Assembly (NCBI RefSeq): GCF_900292075.1 | Contig: NZ_OLMV01000004.1 | Span: 1 to 64,000, forward strand | Source: Microbacterium timonense | GTDB lineage: Bacteria; Actinomycetota; Actinomycetes; Actinomycetales; Microbacteriaceae | Length of the DNA: 64,000 nucleotides | Reading direction: 5' to 3' | Shown here: piece after piece, positions 7,875-16,131 of the stretch | Numbering within the stretch: the stretch's first letter is position 1 | Layout: every line of letters begins with the position of its first letter | Notes under the pieces: model-generated | Told to the model about the DNA's origin: nothing | Seen by the model: the letters and a program-made list of their open reading frames with translations, nothing else | Database searches by the model: none | Program-made: the position numbers and the translations under genes

Positions 7875-9812
7875 GTGACCCGCGCCCGGCAAGATCGCGT
7901 GCTCGGCCTTCTCCTGCGCGACGGCGACTGGGTGACGGCGTCAGCTCTCGCGGACGCGCTCGGCGTCACGCCGCGCAGCATCCGGTCGTATGTTACGGCG
8001 GCCAACGCACGCGTCCACCCCGGCATCGCCGTGGAGTCCGGGCCGCAGGGTTATCGCGCCGGCCCGGACGCACCTGCGGCGCTGCGTGCGGGCACGGAGT
8101 CGGGCACGCCCCGCGACCGGCTGCACACGCTGGTGCGGGCCCTGCTGGACGCCCCCGACGGGATCGACGTCTTCGAGACCGCGGACGCGCTGCACGTCTC
8201 TCCCGCGACCCTCGATGCCGACCTGGCCCGGGTGCGAGGACTGCTGGGCGGCACGGACCTCACGCTGGAGCGGTCGGCGTCGCGCGCGCGGCTGCGCGGG
8301 ACCGAGGGGGCGCAGCGCCGGCTGTTGAGCCGGCTGGCGCACGACGAGATGGATGCCGGTGCCTTCGATCTCGCGGCCCTGCGCCGCACGCTCGGCGAAG
8401 GGTCGGTGGGCGCCGAGGCGTTCGGGCCGTTCAAGACGGAGCTGGTCGCGCGCCTGGGCGACCTCGGCTGGTTCGTCAACGAGTTCGGCATCGGGGACGT
8501 CGTCATGCACATCGCGATCGCCGCCGACCGCACCGCCCGCGACCGGCCGCTCGACGCGGGGGAGGCCGTCGCGGGAACCTCGGAGCGTCCGACGCAGGCG
8601 CAGGTCGCCGGCATCATCGCCGAGCTGGCGGAGCGCCATCTCGGGGTGCGGCTGGGCACCGCCGATCTGCAGCACCTGTCGACACTCGTGCTCACGAGGG
8701 TGGTCGCTCCCGACGGACCCGGCGGGGCGGCATCCGGGTCGCCGCCCGCGCTCGATGCGGAGGTGGCCGCCGCGGTCCGGGAGGTCGTCGTGGCCGCGGC
8801 GGACGAGTTCCTCGTCGACATCGTGCACGAGGACTTCATCGCGCGCCTGGCCCTGCACGTGCAGAACCTGCTGCACCGCGCGCGTGAGCAGGCGTGGTCG
8901 CGTAACCCGCTCACGCGGTCGCTGAAGTCGACGTACCCGATGATCTTCGAGGTCGCGGTGTTCATCGCGAGCCGCCTGCAGCAGCGTCTGGGAATCCCGC
9001 TGCCCGATGACGAGATCGCGTACATCGCCATGCACGTCGGCGGCCGACTCGAACGCAGTCGCCGGGCCGATCAGCTGCTCACCGCGACGATCGTCTGCCC
9101 CGGGTACTACGACCTGCATGAGCTGCTGCGATCGAGCGTCGACCGGTCGCTCGGGCAGGCGATCGAAGTGGTCGGCGTCGAGACCCGCGTCGACCCCGAC
9201 TGGGCGTCGATCGACACCGACCTCGTGCTCACGACGATCGACCCGCCGGTGGCGGGGGAGCGGATCGTCCGGATCCAGCCGTTCCTCACCGACGGCGACA
9301 TCGAGCGTGTCCAGGCCGCGGCCAGCCGCATCCGCCGAACGCGGCGGCTGGCGCGCCTGCGCGCCGAGCTCGAGCGCTACTTCGAGCCGACCGCGTTCGT
9401 CCGGGGGCTGGACGACGCGGCCGGGGAGGAGGGCGTGATCCGCCGGCTCGGCGCGCTGCTGGAGGGTCGCGGCGTCATCGACGCCGAGTACGTCCAGCGC
9501 ACGATCGAGCGCGAGCGGCTGTCGTCCACGGCGTTCACCGACGCGCTCGCGGTCCCGCACGCCCTGGAGATGACGGCATCCCGCACCGCCATCGCGATCG
9601 GCATCGCCGACCCGTCGATCGCGTGGGGCGACGGCCGGGTGCAGGTAGTCGCCCTGGTGGCCTTCTCCGAGACCGACCGCGAGGCGTTCCAGACCGTGTT
9701 CGAGCAGTTCGTCGAGGTGTTCAGCGAGCGCGAGAGCGTGCAGCGCATCGTGCGTCGCGGCACGGACTTCAACGCCTTCCTCGACGAGCTCGTCGCCGTC
9801 ATCGACGGCTGA
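7875..9812 (+). CDS. mtlR: PRD-containing transcriptional regulator of the mannitol operon (MtlR/BglG type)
   Basis: A 645-residue multidomain PTS-controlled activator. In order: an N-terminal HTH (RQDRVLGLLLRDGDWVTAS..LADALGVTPRSIRSYV), a second HTH/Mga-like part, two PRD modules (conserved His in GIGDVVMHIAIAADR and in IAYIAMHVGGRLERS), an EIIB-like domain (TATIVCPGYYDLHELL) and a C-terminal EIIA-like domain (AFTDALAVPHALEMTASRTAIAIG). The activity of such proteins is set by phosphorylation on PRD His, EIIB Cys and EIIA His, reporting mannitol flux. It is transcribed divergently from the PTS operon. GTG start (VTRARQDRVL); a TTG four codons upstream is an alternative. Confidence 0.9.
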   Translation: MTRARQDRVLGLLLRDGDWVTASALADALGVTPRSIRSYVTAANARVHPGIAVESGPQGYRAGPDAPAALRAGTESGTPRDRLHTLVRALLDAPDGIDVFETADALHVSPATLDADLARVRGLLGGTDLTLERSASRARLRGTEGAQRRLLSRLAHDEMDAGAFDLAALRRTLGEGSVGAEAFGPFKTELVARLGDLGWFVNEFGIGDVVMHIAIAADRTARDRPLDAGEAVAGTSERPTQAQVAGIIAELAERHLGVRLGTADLQHLSTLVLTRVVAPDGPGGAASGSPPALDAEVAAAVREVVVAAADEFLVDIVHEDFIARLALHVQNLLHRAREQAWSRNPLTRSLKSTYPMIFEVAVFIASRLQQRLGIPLPDDEIAYIAMHVGGRLERSRRADQLLTATIVCPGYYDLHELLRSSVDRSLGQAIEVVGVETRVDPDWASIDTDLVLTTIDPPVAGERIVRIQPFLTDGDIERVQAAASRIRRTRRLARLRAELERYFEPTAFVRGLDDAAGEEGVIRRLGALLEGRGVIDAEYVQRTIERERLSSTAFTDALAVPHALEMTASRTAIAIGIADPSIAWGDGRVQVVALVAFSETDREAFQTVFEQFVEVFSERESVQRIVRRGTDFNAFLDELVAVIDG

Positions 9813-9851
9813 ACTTCGGCATCCGCGCCGGCGTGTGGTCGTTTCGTGTCC

Positions 9852-10177
9852 GGGTTTGGGCGGATGCTCGCGCCCCCGCGTTTCCGGAGTCCCGGCCGGT
9901 CGGGTTTGGGGCGCATTCCGGACGTTTGGGGCGGAAGTCACGCGCCCCGAGCGGACGCGATGCGCCCCGAACGGACGCGAAGCGCCCCGAACGGATACCG
10001 TGCATGCCCGACTCACCGGGTTGTCCGGGTGCCGGGTCCCCTGTTCCCAGAGTCCCGGCCGAATCCGGGTTTGGGGCGCATTCCGGACGTTTGGGGCGCA
10101 TTCCGGACGTTTGGGGCGGACATCACGCGCCCCGAGCGGACGCGAAGCGCCCCGAACGGACGCCCTGGATGCCCAAC
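9852..10177. repeat. GCGCCCC repeat array A (20-bp period, convergent intergenic)
   Basis: Fills the gap between the convergent mtlR and AbiEi-like genes. Units such as TTTGGGGCGCATTCCGGACG (20 bp) run in one orientation and are followed by inverted units (GCGCCCCGAAC plus 9 nt), giving hairpin potential. The block occurs twice about 165 bp apart. The 25 bp at 10167-10191, which span the stop codon of the AbiEi-like gene, recur at 10002-10026 with 3 mismatches. No gene is supported here. Confidence 0.85.
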
Positions 10178-11140
10178 TCACCGGGCTGTCCAATGGGGAG
10201 GCCGGATCCCGAAGGCATCGAGCCGCAGGCGCAAGTCCGCGGCCGTCGTGATGTGGGGCCAGCCCCACCGGGCGTAGCGGCGTTGCGTCGTTCCGCGGAT
10301 CCAGTCCTCGCGCTGCTTCTCCTCGTCGAGTACCTGCGACGACGTCCGTCCGTCGAGAAGATGTCCGTCGACGTACTTGAGTGATCCGTCGAACTCCCCG
10401 AACGCTTCGACGTCCTCCAAGCCGAAGTCGACGAAGTACAGGCGATGCCCGGGGCCTGGCACCGGGACTTGGAGACGGATGTCACGGAATCCGATCTCGT
10501 ACAGCCGGATGCGGCTGATGCTCTCGCCAGGCAGCTGAGCGCGACCATCCGCGAAATCGAGCACCCGCCGCGCCCGGGTGACGCCGTGAGCGGAGCGGCG
10601 CGCGATCTCGAGCGCTGCCTGCCGGAACCGCTCCGCTCCATCGACGTCGTATTCGCCGCGGGCGCCGAGGAACTGCTGGCGAAGCGCCGCATCGGCCACC
10701 GTCACCGCCTGTTCGAACGTGGCCGTCCGCGCGACGTCGGAAACGGTGCGTGCGAGGGATGTGACGTGCAGTCCGTGCATCTCGACGACGTCATCATCGG
10801 CGAGCTCTCCGCGGTGGCGGATCACGCCACCCGCCCGCCCGGGCCGCGAATGCGGGGCGATGACGTGGGCACGATGGCGATCGGCGCGGTAGAGCGGCAG
10901 TCCGTGCACTGCCGCCGCTGTCTCGTGCGATATGACCGGACTGGTCGCGGCCGTCAGCGTCAGGGCGCGCGCCCGGCCCACGGCGCGGGCTTCGGGACTC
11001 GCTCGATCCCAGTCCGCGGAAGGCACATACACGCCGGGACGCAGCCGCATCAGTTGGCCCGCCCGCACCTGCGCCGCAAGTCGCCTGGGTGTCATCGTGC
11101 CGAGAAGCTGGTCGCGTCGGAACAGAGTCAGGTGAGTCAC
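10178..11140 (-). CDS. AbiEi-like antitoxin-domain protein with C-terminal nuclease-like domain
   Basis: A 320-residue protein. The N-terminal ~70 residues (LFRRDQLLGTMTPRRLAAQVRAGQLMRLRPGVYV) match the winged-helix AbiEi antitoxin N-terminal domain common in actinobacterial stand-alone proteins. The C-terminal part (YFVDFGLEDVEAFGEFDGSL..EEKQREDWIRG) has the D-x(n)-E-x-D-G and K/R-rich pattern of DUF559/Vsr-like nuclease folds. No AbiEii toxin gene lies next to it, so a toxin-antitoxin role is unsupported. GTG start (VTHLTLFRRD) chosen to fit the family N-terminus; the frame is open to 11230. Both ends abut repeat arrays. Confidence 0.7.
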   Translation of the reverse strand: MTHLTLFRRDQLLGTMTPRRLAAQVRAGQLMRLRPGVYVPSADWDRASPEARAVGRARALTLTAATSPVISHETAAAVHGLPLYRADRHRAHVIAPHSRPGRAGGVIRHRGELADDDVVEMHGLHVTSLARTVSDVARTATFEQAVTVADAALRQQFLGARGEYDVDGAERFRQAALEIARRSAHGVTRARRVLDFADGRAQLPGESISRIRLYEIGFRDIRLQVPVPGPGHRLYFVDFGLEDVEAFGEFDGSLKYVDGHLLDGRTSSQVLDEEKQREDWIRGTTQRRYARWGWPHITTAADLRLRLDAFGIRPPHWTAR

Positions 11141-11225
11141 ACCCGTGAGTCTGTGACGAACGCATCGCGAAATGGCCGTCGAGGACGGACATTGTGGAGA
11201 AGATCCGGCTGGGGAGGAGAGGACG

Positions 11226-11863
11226 CCCAACCCCGGGGCCTCCGGCGGTCGCCTGGGGTTTGGGGCGCGTTCCGGACGTTTGGGGCGCGACCTGTGCGCC
11301 CCGAACGCGCCCTGTGCGCCCCAAACTCCGGAGAGAAGCGACGTCAGGGGGACGGACGGATGCCGCGGCGCCGGTTAGCCCGGGCATCCGGTGCTCGCCT
11401 CGGGTTTGGGGTGCGTTCCGGACGGTTGGGGCGCGAGCCGTGCGCCGCGAACGCGAGCCGTGCGCCCCAAACCCGAAGACCCGAACGCACGTGGTGCGCC
11501 CCGAACCCGGGAGAGAAGCGACGTCGAGAGGACGGACGGATGCCGCGGCGCCGGTTAGCCCCGGCCTCCCGTGCCTCTCCCGGGGTTGGGGCGCGTTTCG
11601 GACGGTTGGGGCGCGAGCTGTGCGCCCCGAACGGACGTCGTGCGCCCCGAACGTACGTGGTGCGCCCCAAACCCGTACACCCGAGCCATGACCCCGGGCA
11701 TCCGGTGGTCGCCTCGGGTTTGGGGCGCGTTCCGGACGGTCGGGGCGCGTCCCGTGCGCCCCGAACGGACGTCGTACGCCCCGAACGCGCGCCGTGCGCG
11801 CCAAACCCGAAGGCCCGAGCCGTACCCGGCGGGAGGAGGGGCGGATGGATGCCGCGGCCCCGG
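11226..11863. repeat. GCGCCCC repeat array B (four blocks)
   Basis: The 723-nt gap between the AbiEi-like start and the GNAT stop is almost wholly repetitive. Four blocks each begin with GGTTTGGGGCGCGTTCCGGA-type units and end with inverted units TGCGCCCCGAAC or TGCGCCCCAAAC at 20-bp spacing. Blocks are joined by a spacer (11354-11380, 11534-11560) that matches 24 of 27 bases of the GNAT 3' end (11843-11869), including the stop-codon position. No credible coding region is present. Confidence 0.85.
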
Positions 11864-12448
11864 TCAGCCGCGGGCGAGGCGCTCCTGCAGTCCGAGCCGC
11901 ACGGCGGGCCATTCGTGGGGGAGGATCGAGAAGACCACGGTGTCCCGAAGGGTGCCGTCCGGACCGAGGCGATGGTTGCGCAGCACGCCGTCCTGCTTCG
12001 CGCCGAGCCGCGCGATGGCGGCCCGTGACTGCCGGTTGTGCCAGTGGGTGCGCAGCTCCACGGCGATGGCGTCGCACGCGTCGAACGCGTGGCCGAGCAG
12101 CAGCAGCTTCGCCGCCGTGTTCACCGCGGTGCGCTGTGCTTCGACGCCGATCCACGTGTGGCCGATCTCGACGTGCCGGTTCGCCTGGTCGATGTTGCAG
12201 AAGGTCGTCGTGCCGACCACTCGTCCGGTGTCCAGGCGTCGCACGGCCCACGGGTTCATGTGGCCCTCGTCGCGCCAGGTCAGCCGCTGGGTGATGTCGG
12301 CCGCGACGGCCTCGGGACGCGGCACCGAGGTGTACCAGGTGTGCTCGAGGCCGATCGCCGCTGCACGGAGGTCGGCCTCGTGGTCGGCGCTCAGCGGCTC
12401 GAGACGGACGTACGCATTCTCGAGCGTGATGGGCAGGGTGAGCAGCAT
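11864..12448 (-). CDS. GNAT-family N-acetyltransferase (RimJ/RimL-like)
   Basis: A 194-residue acetyltransferase. It has the RimJ/RimL-like layout: an N-terminal ENAYVRLEPLSADHEADLRAAA, a central strand (GRVVGTTTFCNIDQANRHVEIGHTWI), an acetyl-CoA-binding region (EAQRTAVNTAAKLLLLGHAF) and a late segment, ELRTHWHNRQSRAAIARLGAKQDGVLRNH, typical of proteins acetylating amino groups of small molecules or protein N-termini. The substrate is unknown. TAGGCT lies 6 nt before the ATG. It is transcribed divergently from the ABC importer operon. Confidence 0.85.
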   Translation of the reverse strand: MLLTLPITLENAYVRLEPLSADHEADLRAAAIGLEHTWYTSVPRPEAVAADITQRLTWRDEGHMNPWAVRRLDTGRVVGTTTFCNIDQANRHVEIGHTWIGVEAQRTAVNTAAKLLLLGHAFDACDAIAVELRTHWHNRQSRAAIARLGAKQDGVLRNHRLGPDGTLRDTVVFSILPHEWPAVRLGLQERLARG

Positions 12449-12454
12449 CCTCCG

Positions 12455-12460
12455 AGCCTA
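12455..12460 (-). promoter_or_regulatory. -10-like TAGGCT, leaderless configuration, GNAT gene
   Basis: TAGGCT is followed by 6 nt and then the ATG on the minus strand. The expected start of transcription coincides with or lies next to the start codon, as in leaderless actinobacterial mRNAs. Confidence 0.6.
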
Positions 12461-12539
12461 CGACTCGATCTGCGCCGACTCATGCCGTCATACTTCGCAA
12501 TTGTCGGCCCCCGTCGAGCTTCGTTCCGATGGGTCCGCT

Positions 12540-12545
12540 TAGGCT
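12540..12545 (+). promoter_or_regulatory. -10-like TAGGCT for the ABC importer operon
   Basis: TAGGCT with an expected transcript start near 12552. That would leave a 45-nt leader with an AGAGGA Shine-Dalgarno ahead of the ATG at 12597. A GTG at 12552 is in frame, but starting there would spoil the lipoprotein signal peptide. Confidence 0.5.
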
Positions 12546-12596
12546 CGAACGGTGCGTCCATTCCGGCGCATGCACAGCGAAGAGGACCCGAACACG

Positions 12597-14165
12597 ATGA
12601 AGACGAAGAGGCGACTGATCGCGCCCCTTGCACTGGCACTGGCTGCGACCATCGGCCTGGCCGCCTGTGCACAGGGCGGCGCCGCACCCGAGAACACCTC
12701 CGCCGCCGAGGCGACCGGCCAGCTCACGTACGCGATCGCGAGCGACCCTTCGTCGCTCAACCCGATCAACGTCAGCGACCGCTGGGGTCTGACCGTCACG
12801 AACCTCGTCTACTCGCCGCTGGCGCGCGTCGAGGCCGACGGCACAGTCGTCAACGAGCTCGCCGACTCCATCGAGCCGGCCGAGGACGGCCTCTCGGTGA
12901 CGGTGACCCTCAAGGACGGCCTGAAGTGGTCCGACGGCGAGCCGCTGACGGCCGACGATGTCGTCTTCACCTACACGAACAAGGCGGTCCGCGAGAACGG
13001 CAACGCCGACCTCCTCTACGTGGGCGACCAGCCGATCACGGCCGAGGCGACCGACGAGCGCACCGTCGTGTTCCACCTGCCGAGCGTCAGCGCGGCGGCC
13101 CTCAGCAACATCGCCACCGAGACCTACATCATCCCTGAGCACGTGTACGGCGATGTCACCGACTTCTCCGTCACCGAGCTCGACCCGATCGCGGTCGGCT
13201 CGGGCCCGTACAAGCTGACCGAGTACGAGCGGGGCCAGTACCTCACCTTCGAGGCCAACGAGAACTACTACGGCGAGGCGCCGAAGATCCCCGAGCTGAC
13301 GCTGCGGATCGTGACCGACGCCAACACCGTCAAGACGGCGCTGCAGACGGGCGAGGTGGATGCCTCGTTCGCGACGCCCGACCAGATCACCGAGCTCGAG
13401 GGCGCCGGTCTCAACGTCTACCCGTACGCCGAAGGCCGGGTCGCCTACCTAGGACTGAACGCCGCGAAGCTCACCGACCCGAAGGTGCGCCAGGCGATCT
13501 TCTTCGCGCTGGACCGTGACGAGATCAACACCGGCGCGTTCCTCAGCGACGACTACTACGAGAACGCGTACACGATCCTGCCGCCGAGCAACGCCTTCGC
13601 GACCGAGGACGTGGAGAAGTACGAGCAGGACGTGGATGCCTCGGCCGCCCTGCTCGAAGAGGCCGGCGTCTCGGACCTCAGCTTCACCCTCGCCTACGCG
13701 GGCGCCGACCCCGCCCAGACCACCGAGGCGACGCTGATCCAGCAGCAGCTGAAGGATGCGGGCATCACGGTGGAGCTGGCGGGCATCGAGCCGGCCGCGG
13801 TCTTCGAGGAGATCCAGAAGGGCGCCGACTCGCAGTACGACGCGTTCCTCGGCGGTTACATCATGGGCCAGGACCCGGACGCCTACAGCCTGCTGTACCG
13901 CACCGGCGCCTCCGCCAACTACTTCTCGTACTCGAACCCGGCCACCGACGCCTTGTTCGACCAGGGTGCCGTCGAGCTCGACCCCGATGCCCGCAAGGAG
14001 ATCTACGCGGACCTGCAGGCGCAGATCGCCGAGGACGCGGTGGTCTTCCCGCTCGCCGACAACCTCAAGATCCTCGCCGTGAACCCGCGGATCGGCGGCG
14101 TCGAGGACGCCAAGCTCGTTCCGATCTACACGTTCGAGAACTTCGGGCTCCTCACCGAGCAGTGA
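12597..14165 (+). CDS. Peptide/nickel-type ABC transporter substrate-binding lipoprotein (family 5)
   Basis: A 522-residue SBP of the DppA/OppA class. The N-terminus MKTKRRLIAPLALALAATIG leads to the lipobox LAAC with Cys24, so it is lipid-anchored outside the membrane. The family motifs LTYAIASDPSSLNPI, LADSIEPAEDGLSVTVTLKDGLKWSDGEPLTADDVVFTY (as separate blocks) and GSGPYKLTEYERGQ are present. It captures a ligand for the two permeases encoded next; peptides are the usual guess, but sugars or opines cannot be excluded. The ATG has a good Shine-Dalgarno (AAGAGGA). A strong hairpin follows the stop. Confidence 0.93.
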   Translation: MKTKRRLIAPLALALAATIGLAACAQGGAAPENTSAAEATGQLTYAIASDPSSLNPINVSDRWGLTVTNLVYSPLARVEADGTVVNELADSIEPAEDGLSVTVTLKDGLKWSDGEPLTADDVVFTYTNKAVRENGNADLLYVGDQPITAEATDERTVVFHLPSVSAAALSNIATETYIIPEHVYGDVTDFSVTELDPIAVGSGPYKLTEYERGQYLTFEANENYYGEAPKIPELTLRIVTDANTVKTALQTGEVDASFATPDQITELEGAGLNVYPYAEGRVAYLGLNAAKLTDPKVRQAIFFALDRDEINTGAFLSDDYYENAYTILPPSNAFATEDVEKYEQDVDASAALLEEAGVSDLSFTLAYAGADPAQTTEATLIQQQLKDAGITVELAGIEPAAVFEEIQKGADSQYDAFLGGYIMGQDPDAYSLLYRTGASANYFSYSNPATDALFDQGAVELDPDARKEIYADLQAQIAEDAVVFPLADNLKILAVNPRIGGVEDAKLVPIYTFENFGLLTEQ

Positions 14166-14171
14166 GTCGCC

Positions 14172-14207
14172 GACGTCACGGGTACCCTCACGGGTGCCCG
14201 TGACGTC
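14172..14207 (+). promoter_or_regulatory. Hairpin between SBP and permease genes
   Basis: The arms 14172-14187 and 14192-14207 pair at 15 of 16 positions around a TCAC loop (outer stem GACGTCACGGG / CCCGTGACGTC), 7 nt after the SBP stop and 80 nt before the permease start. There is no T-tract. Such hairpins after SBP genes commonly protect or partly terminate the message so that the binding protein is made in excess. Confidence 0.75.
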
Positions 14208-14287
14208 GTCGTGTGTGCAGCGGCCGGCACCGGGCGGCGGCCCGGGCATCTGCGTCGCAGCCGAACGGCACACGTGAAAGGAGAACG

Positions 14288-15247
14288 ATGGCGGTCTACA
14301 TCCTCCGCCGCCTGCTGCAGGTCGTGCCGATGCTGCTGCTGGTGACGTTCGTCGTCTTCGCGCTCCTGCACGCCGCGCCGTACGACGTCGTCGACACGAT
14401 CACGACGCCGCAGATGTCGGAAGAGACCAAGGCCGCCATGCGCGAGCGGTACGGACTGGATCAGCCCGTGGTCGTGCAGTACGGCCTGTGGCTGGTCAAC
14501 GTCCTGCAGGGCGACTTCGGCTACTCGCTGGCCAGCCGGCACTCGATCGCCGAGGAGCTGGCCGTGCGCATCCCCAACACGATCATGCTGGTGGCTCCGG
14601 CGTACCTCGCCGCGCTGCTGCTGGCGATCGTGCTGGGGCTTGTGGCGGGCTCACGCCGCGGCACGGTGGTCGACAAGACGATCGACGGCCTGGCCGGCAT
14701 CGGCATCGCGACCCCGTCGTTCTGGTTCGCGCTGCTGGTCATCTACATCTTCGGGTACCAGCTGCGCTGGTTCCCGATCATCGGCATGCACTCGGTCGGC
14801 AAGCAGGGCGACCCGGTCGACTTCCTCCTGCACTTCGTGATGCCCTTCGTGGTGCTGGTGGTGGCGTTCTTCCCGGAACTGGCACGGTATGTGCGCTCCG
14901 CCACGATCACCCAGCTCTCGCAGGACTACGTCCTGGTCCAGCGGGGCTTCGGTGCCTCGCGTCGTCAGGTGCTGACCCGGCACGTCAGCCGGAACGTGAT
15001 GCTGCCGATCATCACCCAGCTGGGCCTTGCCCTTCCGATCCTCGTCACGGGTGCGATCGTGACCGAGTCGATCTTCGGCTGGCCCGGCATCGGCCCCTAC
15101 TTCCTCACGGCCACGCGGAGCCTGGACTACCCCGTCGTGCTCGCGGTGCTGCTGCTGTCGGCCGTGCTCGTGATCGTCGGCAACCTCATCGCCGACATCC
15201 TCTACGTCCTCGTCGACCCGCGCATCCGGATCGGAGCGGGATCATGA
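14288..15247 (+). CDS. ABC transporter permease, DppB type
   Basis: A 319-residue inner-membrane permease. It starts MAVYILRRLLQVVPMLLLVT, the classic DppB/OppB N-terminal helix, and has six predicted membrane segments. The EAA-like loop that contacts the ATPase reads QDYVLVQRGFGASRRQVLTRHVSRN. The C-terminus VLYVLVDPRIRIG is also typical. The ATG has a strong Shine-Dalgarno (AAAGGAG) and is preferred over in-frame codons upstream. The stop overlaps the next start by 4 nt (ATGA). Confidence 0.93.
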   Translation: MAVYILRRLLQVVPMLLLVTFVVFALLHAAPYDVVDTITTPQMSEETKAAMRERYGLDQPVVVQYGLWLVNVLQGDFGYSLASRHSIAEELAVRIPNTIMLVAPAYLAALLLAIVLGLVAGSRRGTVVDKTIDGLAGIGIATPSFWFALLVIYIFGYQLRWFPIIGMHSVGKQGDPVDFLLHFVMPFVVLVVAFFPELARYVRSATITQLSQDYVLVQRGFGASRRQVLTRHVSRNVMLPIITQLGLALPILVTGAIVTESIFGWPGIGPYFLTATRSLDYPVVLAVLLLSAVLVIVGNLIADILYVLVDPRIRIGAGS

Positions 15248-16131
15248 CATATTCCCCCGACGTCGTCGGAACCCCCGAGACCGCCGGCGCCATCGACGCC
15301 ACCACGCTCGTCCACCGCACGCGGTCGTTCCGCTCCGTCTCGGCCATCCTCGCGATCGCCTTCCTCGCCGTCATCGGGCTCGTCTCGCTCCTCGCGCCGC
15401 TGCTGCCGCTGGACCCGACCACGACCGATCTCGCCATCCGATGGCAGCCGCCGAGCGCCGCACACTGGTTCGGCACCGACGAACTCGGACGCGACTACTT
15501 CTCGCGCGTCGTTTACGGCGGCCGCATCTCGCTGACCGTCGGCATCCTCGCGATGGCGGCCGCGACGGCCATCGGCGTGCTGGTGGGACTGATCGCGGGC
15601 TACGCGGGCGGCCGGGTCGACGATCTGCTGATGCGCTTCGTCGACTTCCTGTCGTCGATCCCGTGGATGGTGCTCGTCATCGTCGCGAGCGTGTTCCTCA
15701 AGCCGGGTCTGTGGACGATCATCTTCATCATCGCGGTGTTCTCATGGATGGCCACAGCCCGCCTGGTCCGCGCCGAGACGCTGACCCTGCGCGAGCGCCC
15801 CTTCGTCCGGTATGCGCGCTACATCGGCGTGCGGCGCGGCCTCGTGGTGTGGCGGCACGTCGTGCCTGATGCGACGCCGACGATCATCGTGGCCGCCACC
15901 GCCAGCATCTCGACCGCGATCCTCACCGAGTCGGCGCTCAGCTTCCTCGGTCTCGGCATCCAGCCGCCGATGGCCTCGTGGGGCAGCCTGCTGGAGACCG
16001 CGCAGGGCAGCCTCCAGACCGCGCCGTACCTGGCCCTGATCCCCGGTGTGCTGATCCTCGTGACGGTGCTGTCGTTCAACGTGCTCGGCGACGCGCTGCG
16101 ACAGTCGGTCAGCGAAGGAGGCGGACGATGA
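15244..16131 (+). CDS. ABC transporter permease, DppC type
   Basis: A 295-residue partner permease. It has an N-terminal hydrophobic segment after about 30 cytoplasmic residues and the family motifs HWFGTDELGRDYFSRVVYGG, LIAGYAGGRVDDLLMRFVD and SALSFLGLGIQPPMASWG. The EAA loop reads RYARYIGVRRGLVVWRHVVPD. It forms the heterodimeric membrane channel with the preceding gene. Four-nucleotide overlaps on both sides show tight translational coupling. Confidence 0.93.
   Translation: MTYSPDVVGTPETAGAIDATTLVHRTRSFRSVSAILAIAFLAVIGLVSLLAPLLPLDPTTTDLAIRWQPPSAAHWFGTDELGRDYFSRVVYGGRISLTVGILAMAAATAIGVLVGLIAGYAGGRVDDLLMRFVDFLSSIPWMVLVIVASVFLKPGLWTIIFIIAVFSWMATARLVRAETLTLRERPFVRYARYIGVRRGLVVWRHVVPDATPTIIVAATASISTAILTESALSFLGLGIQPPMASWGSLLETAQGSLQTAPYLALIPGVLILVTVLSFNVLGDALRQSVSEGGGR

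Noticed and set aside
10445..12028. Long plus-strand open frame across the AbiEi-like gene and repeat array B
   Set aside because: Composition is Arg/Pro/Gly-rich with APNxRRAPRT-type repeats from the GCGCCCC units; no domain, no start signal, antisense to a recognised gene.
12552..12596. GTG at 12552 as the start of the SBP gene (leaderless)
   Set aside because: It would add 15 residues before the lipoprotein signal peptide; the ATG at 12597 has a Shine-Dalgarno and a canonical MKTKRR start.
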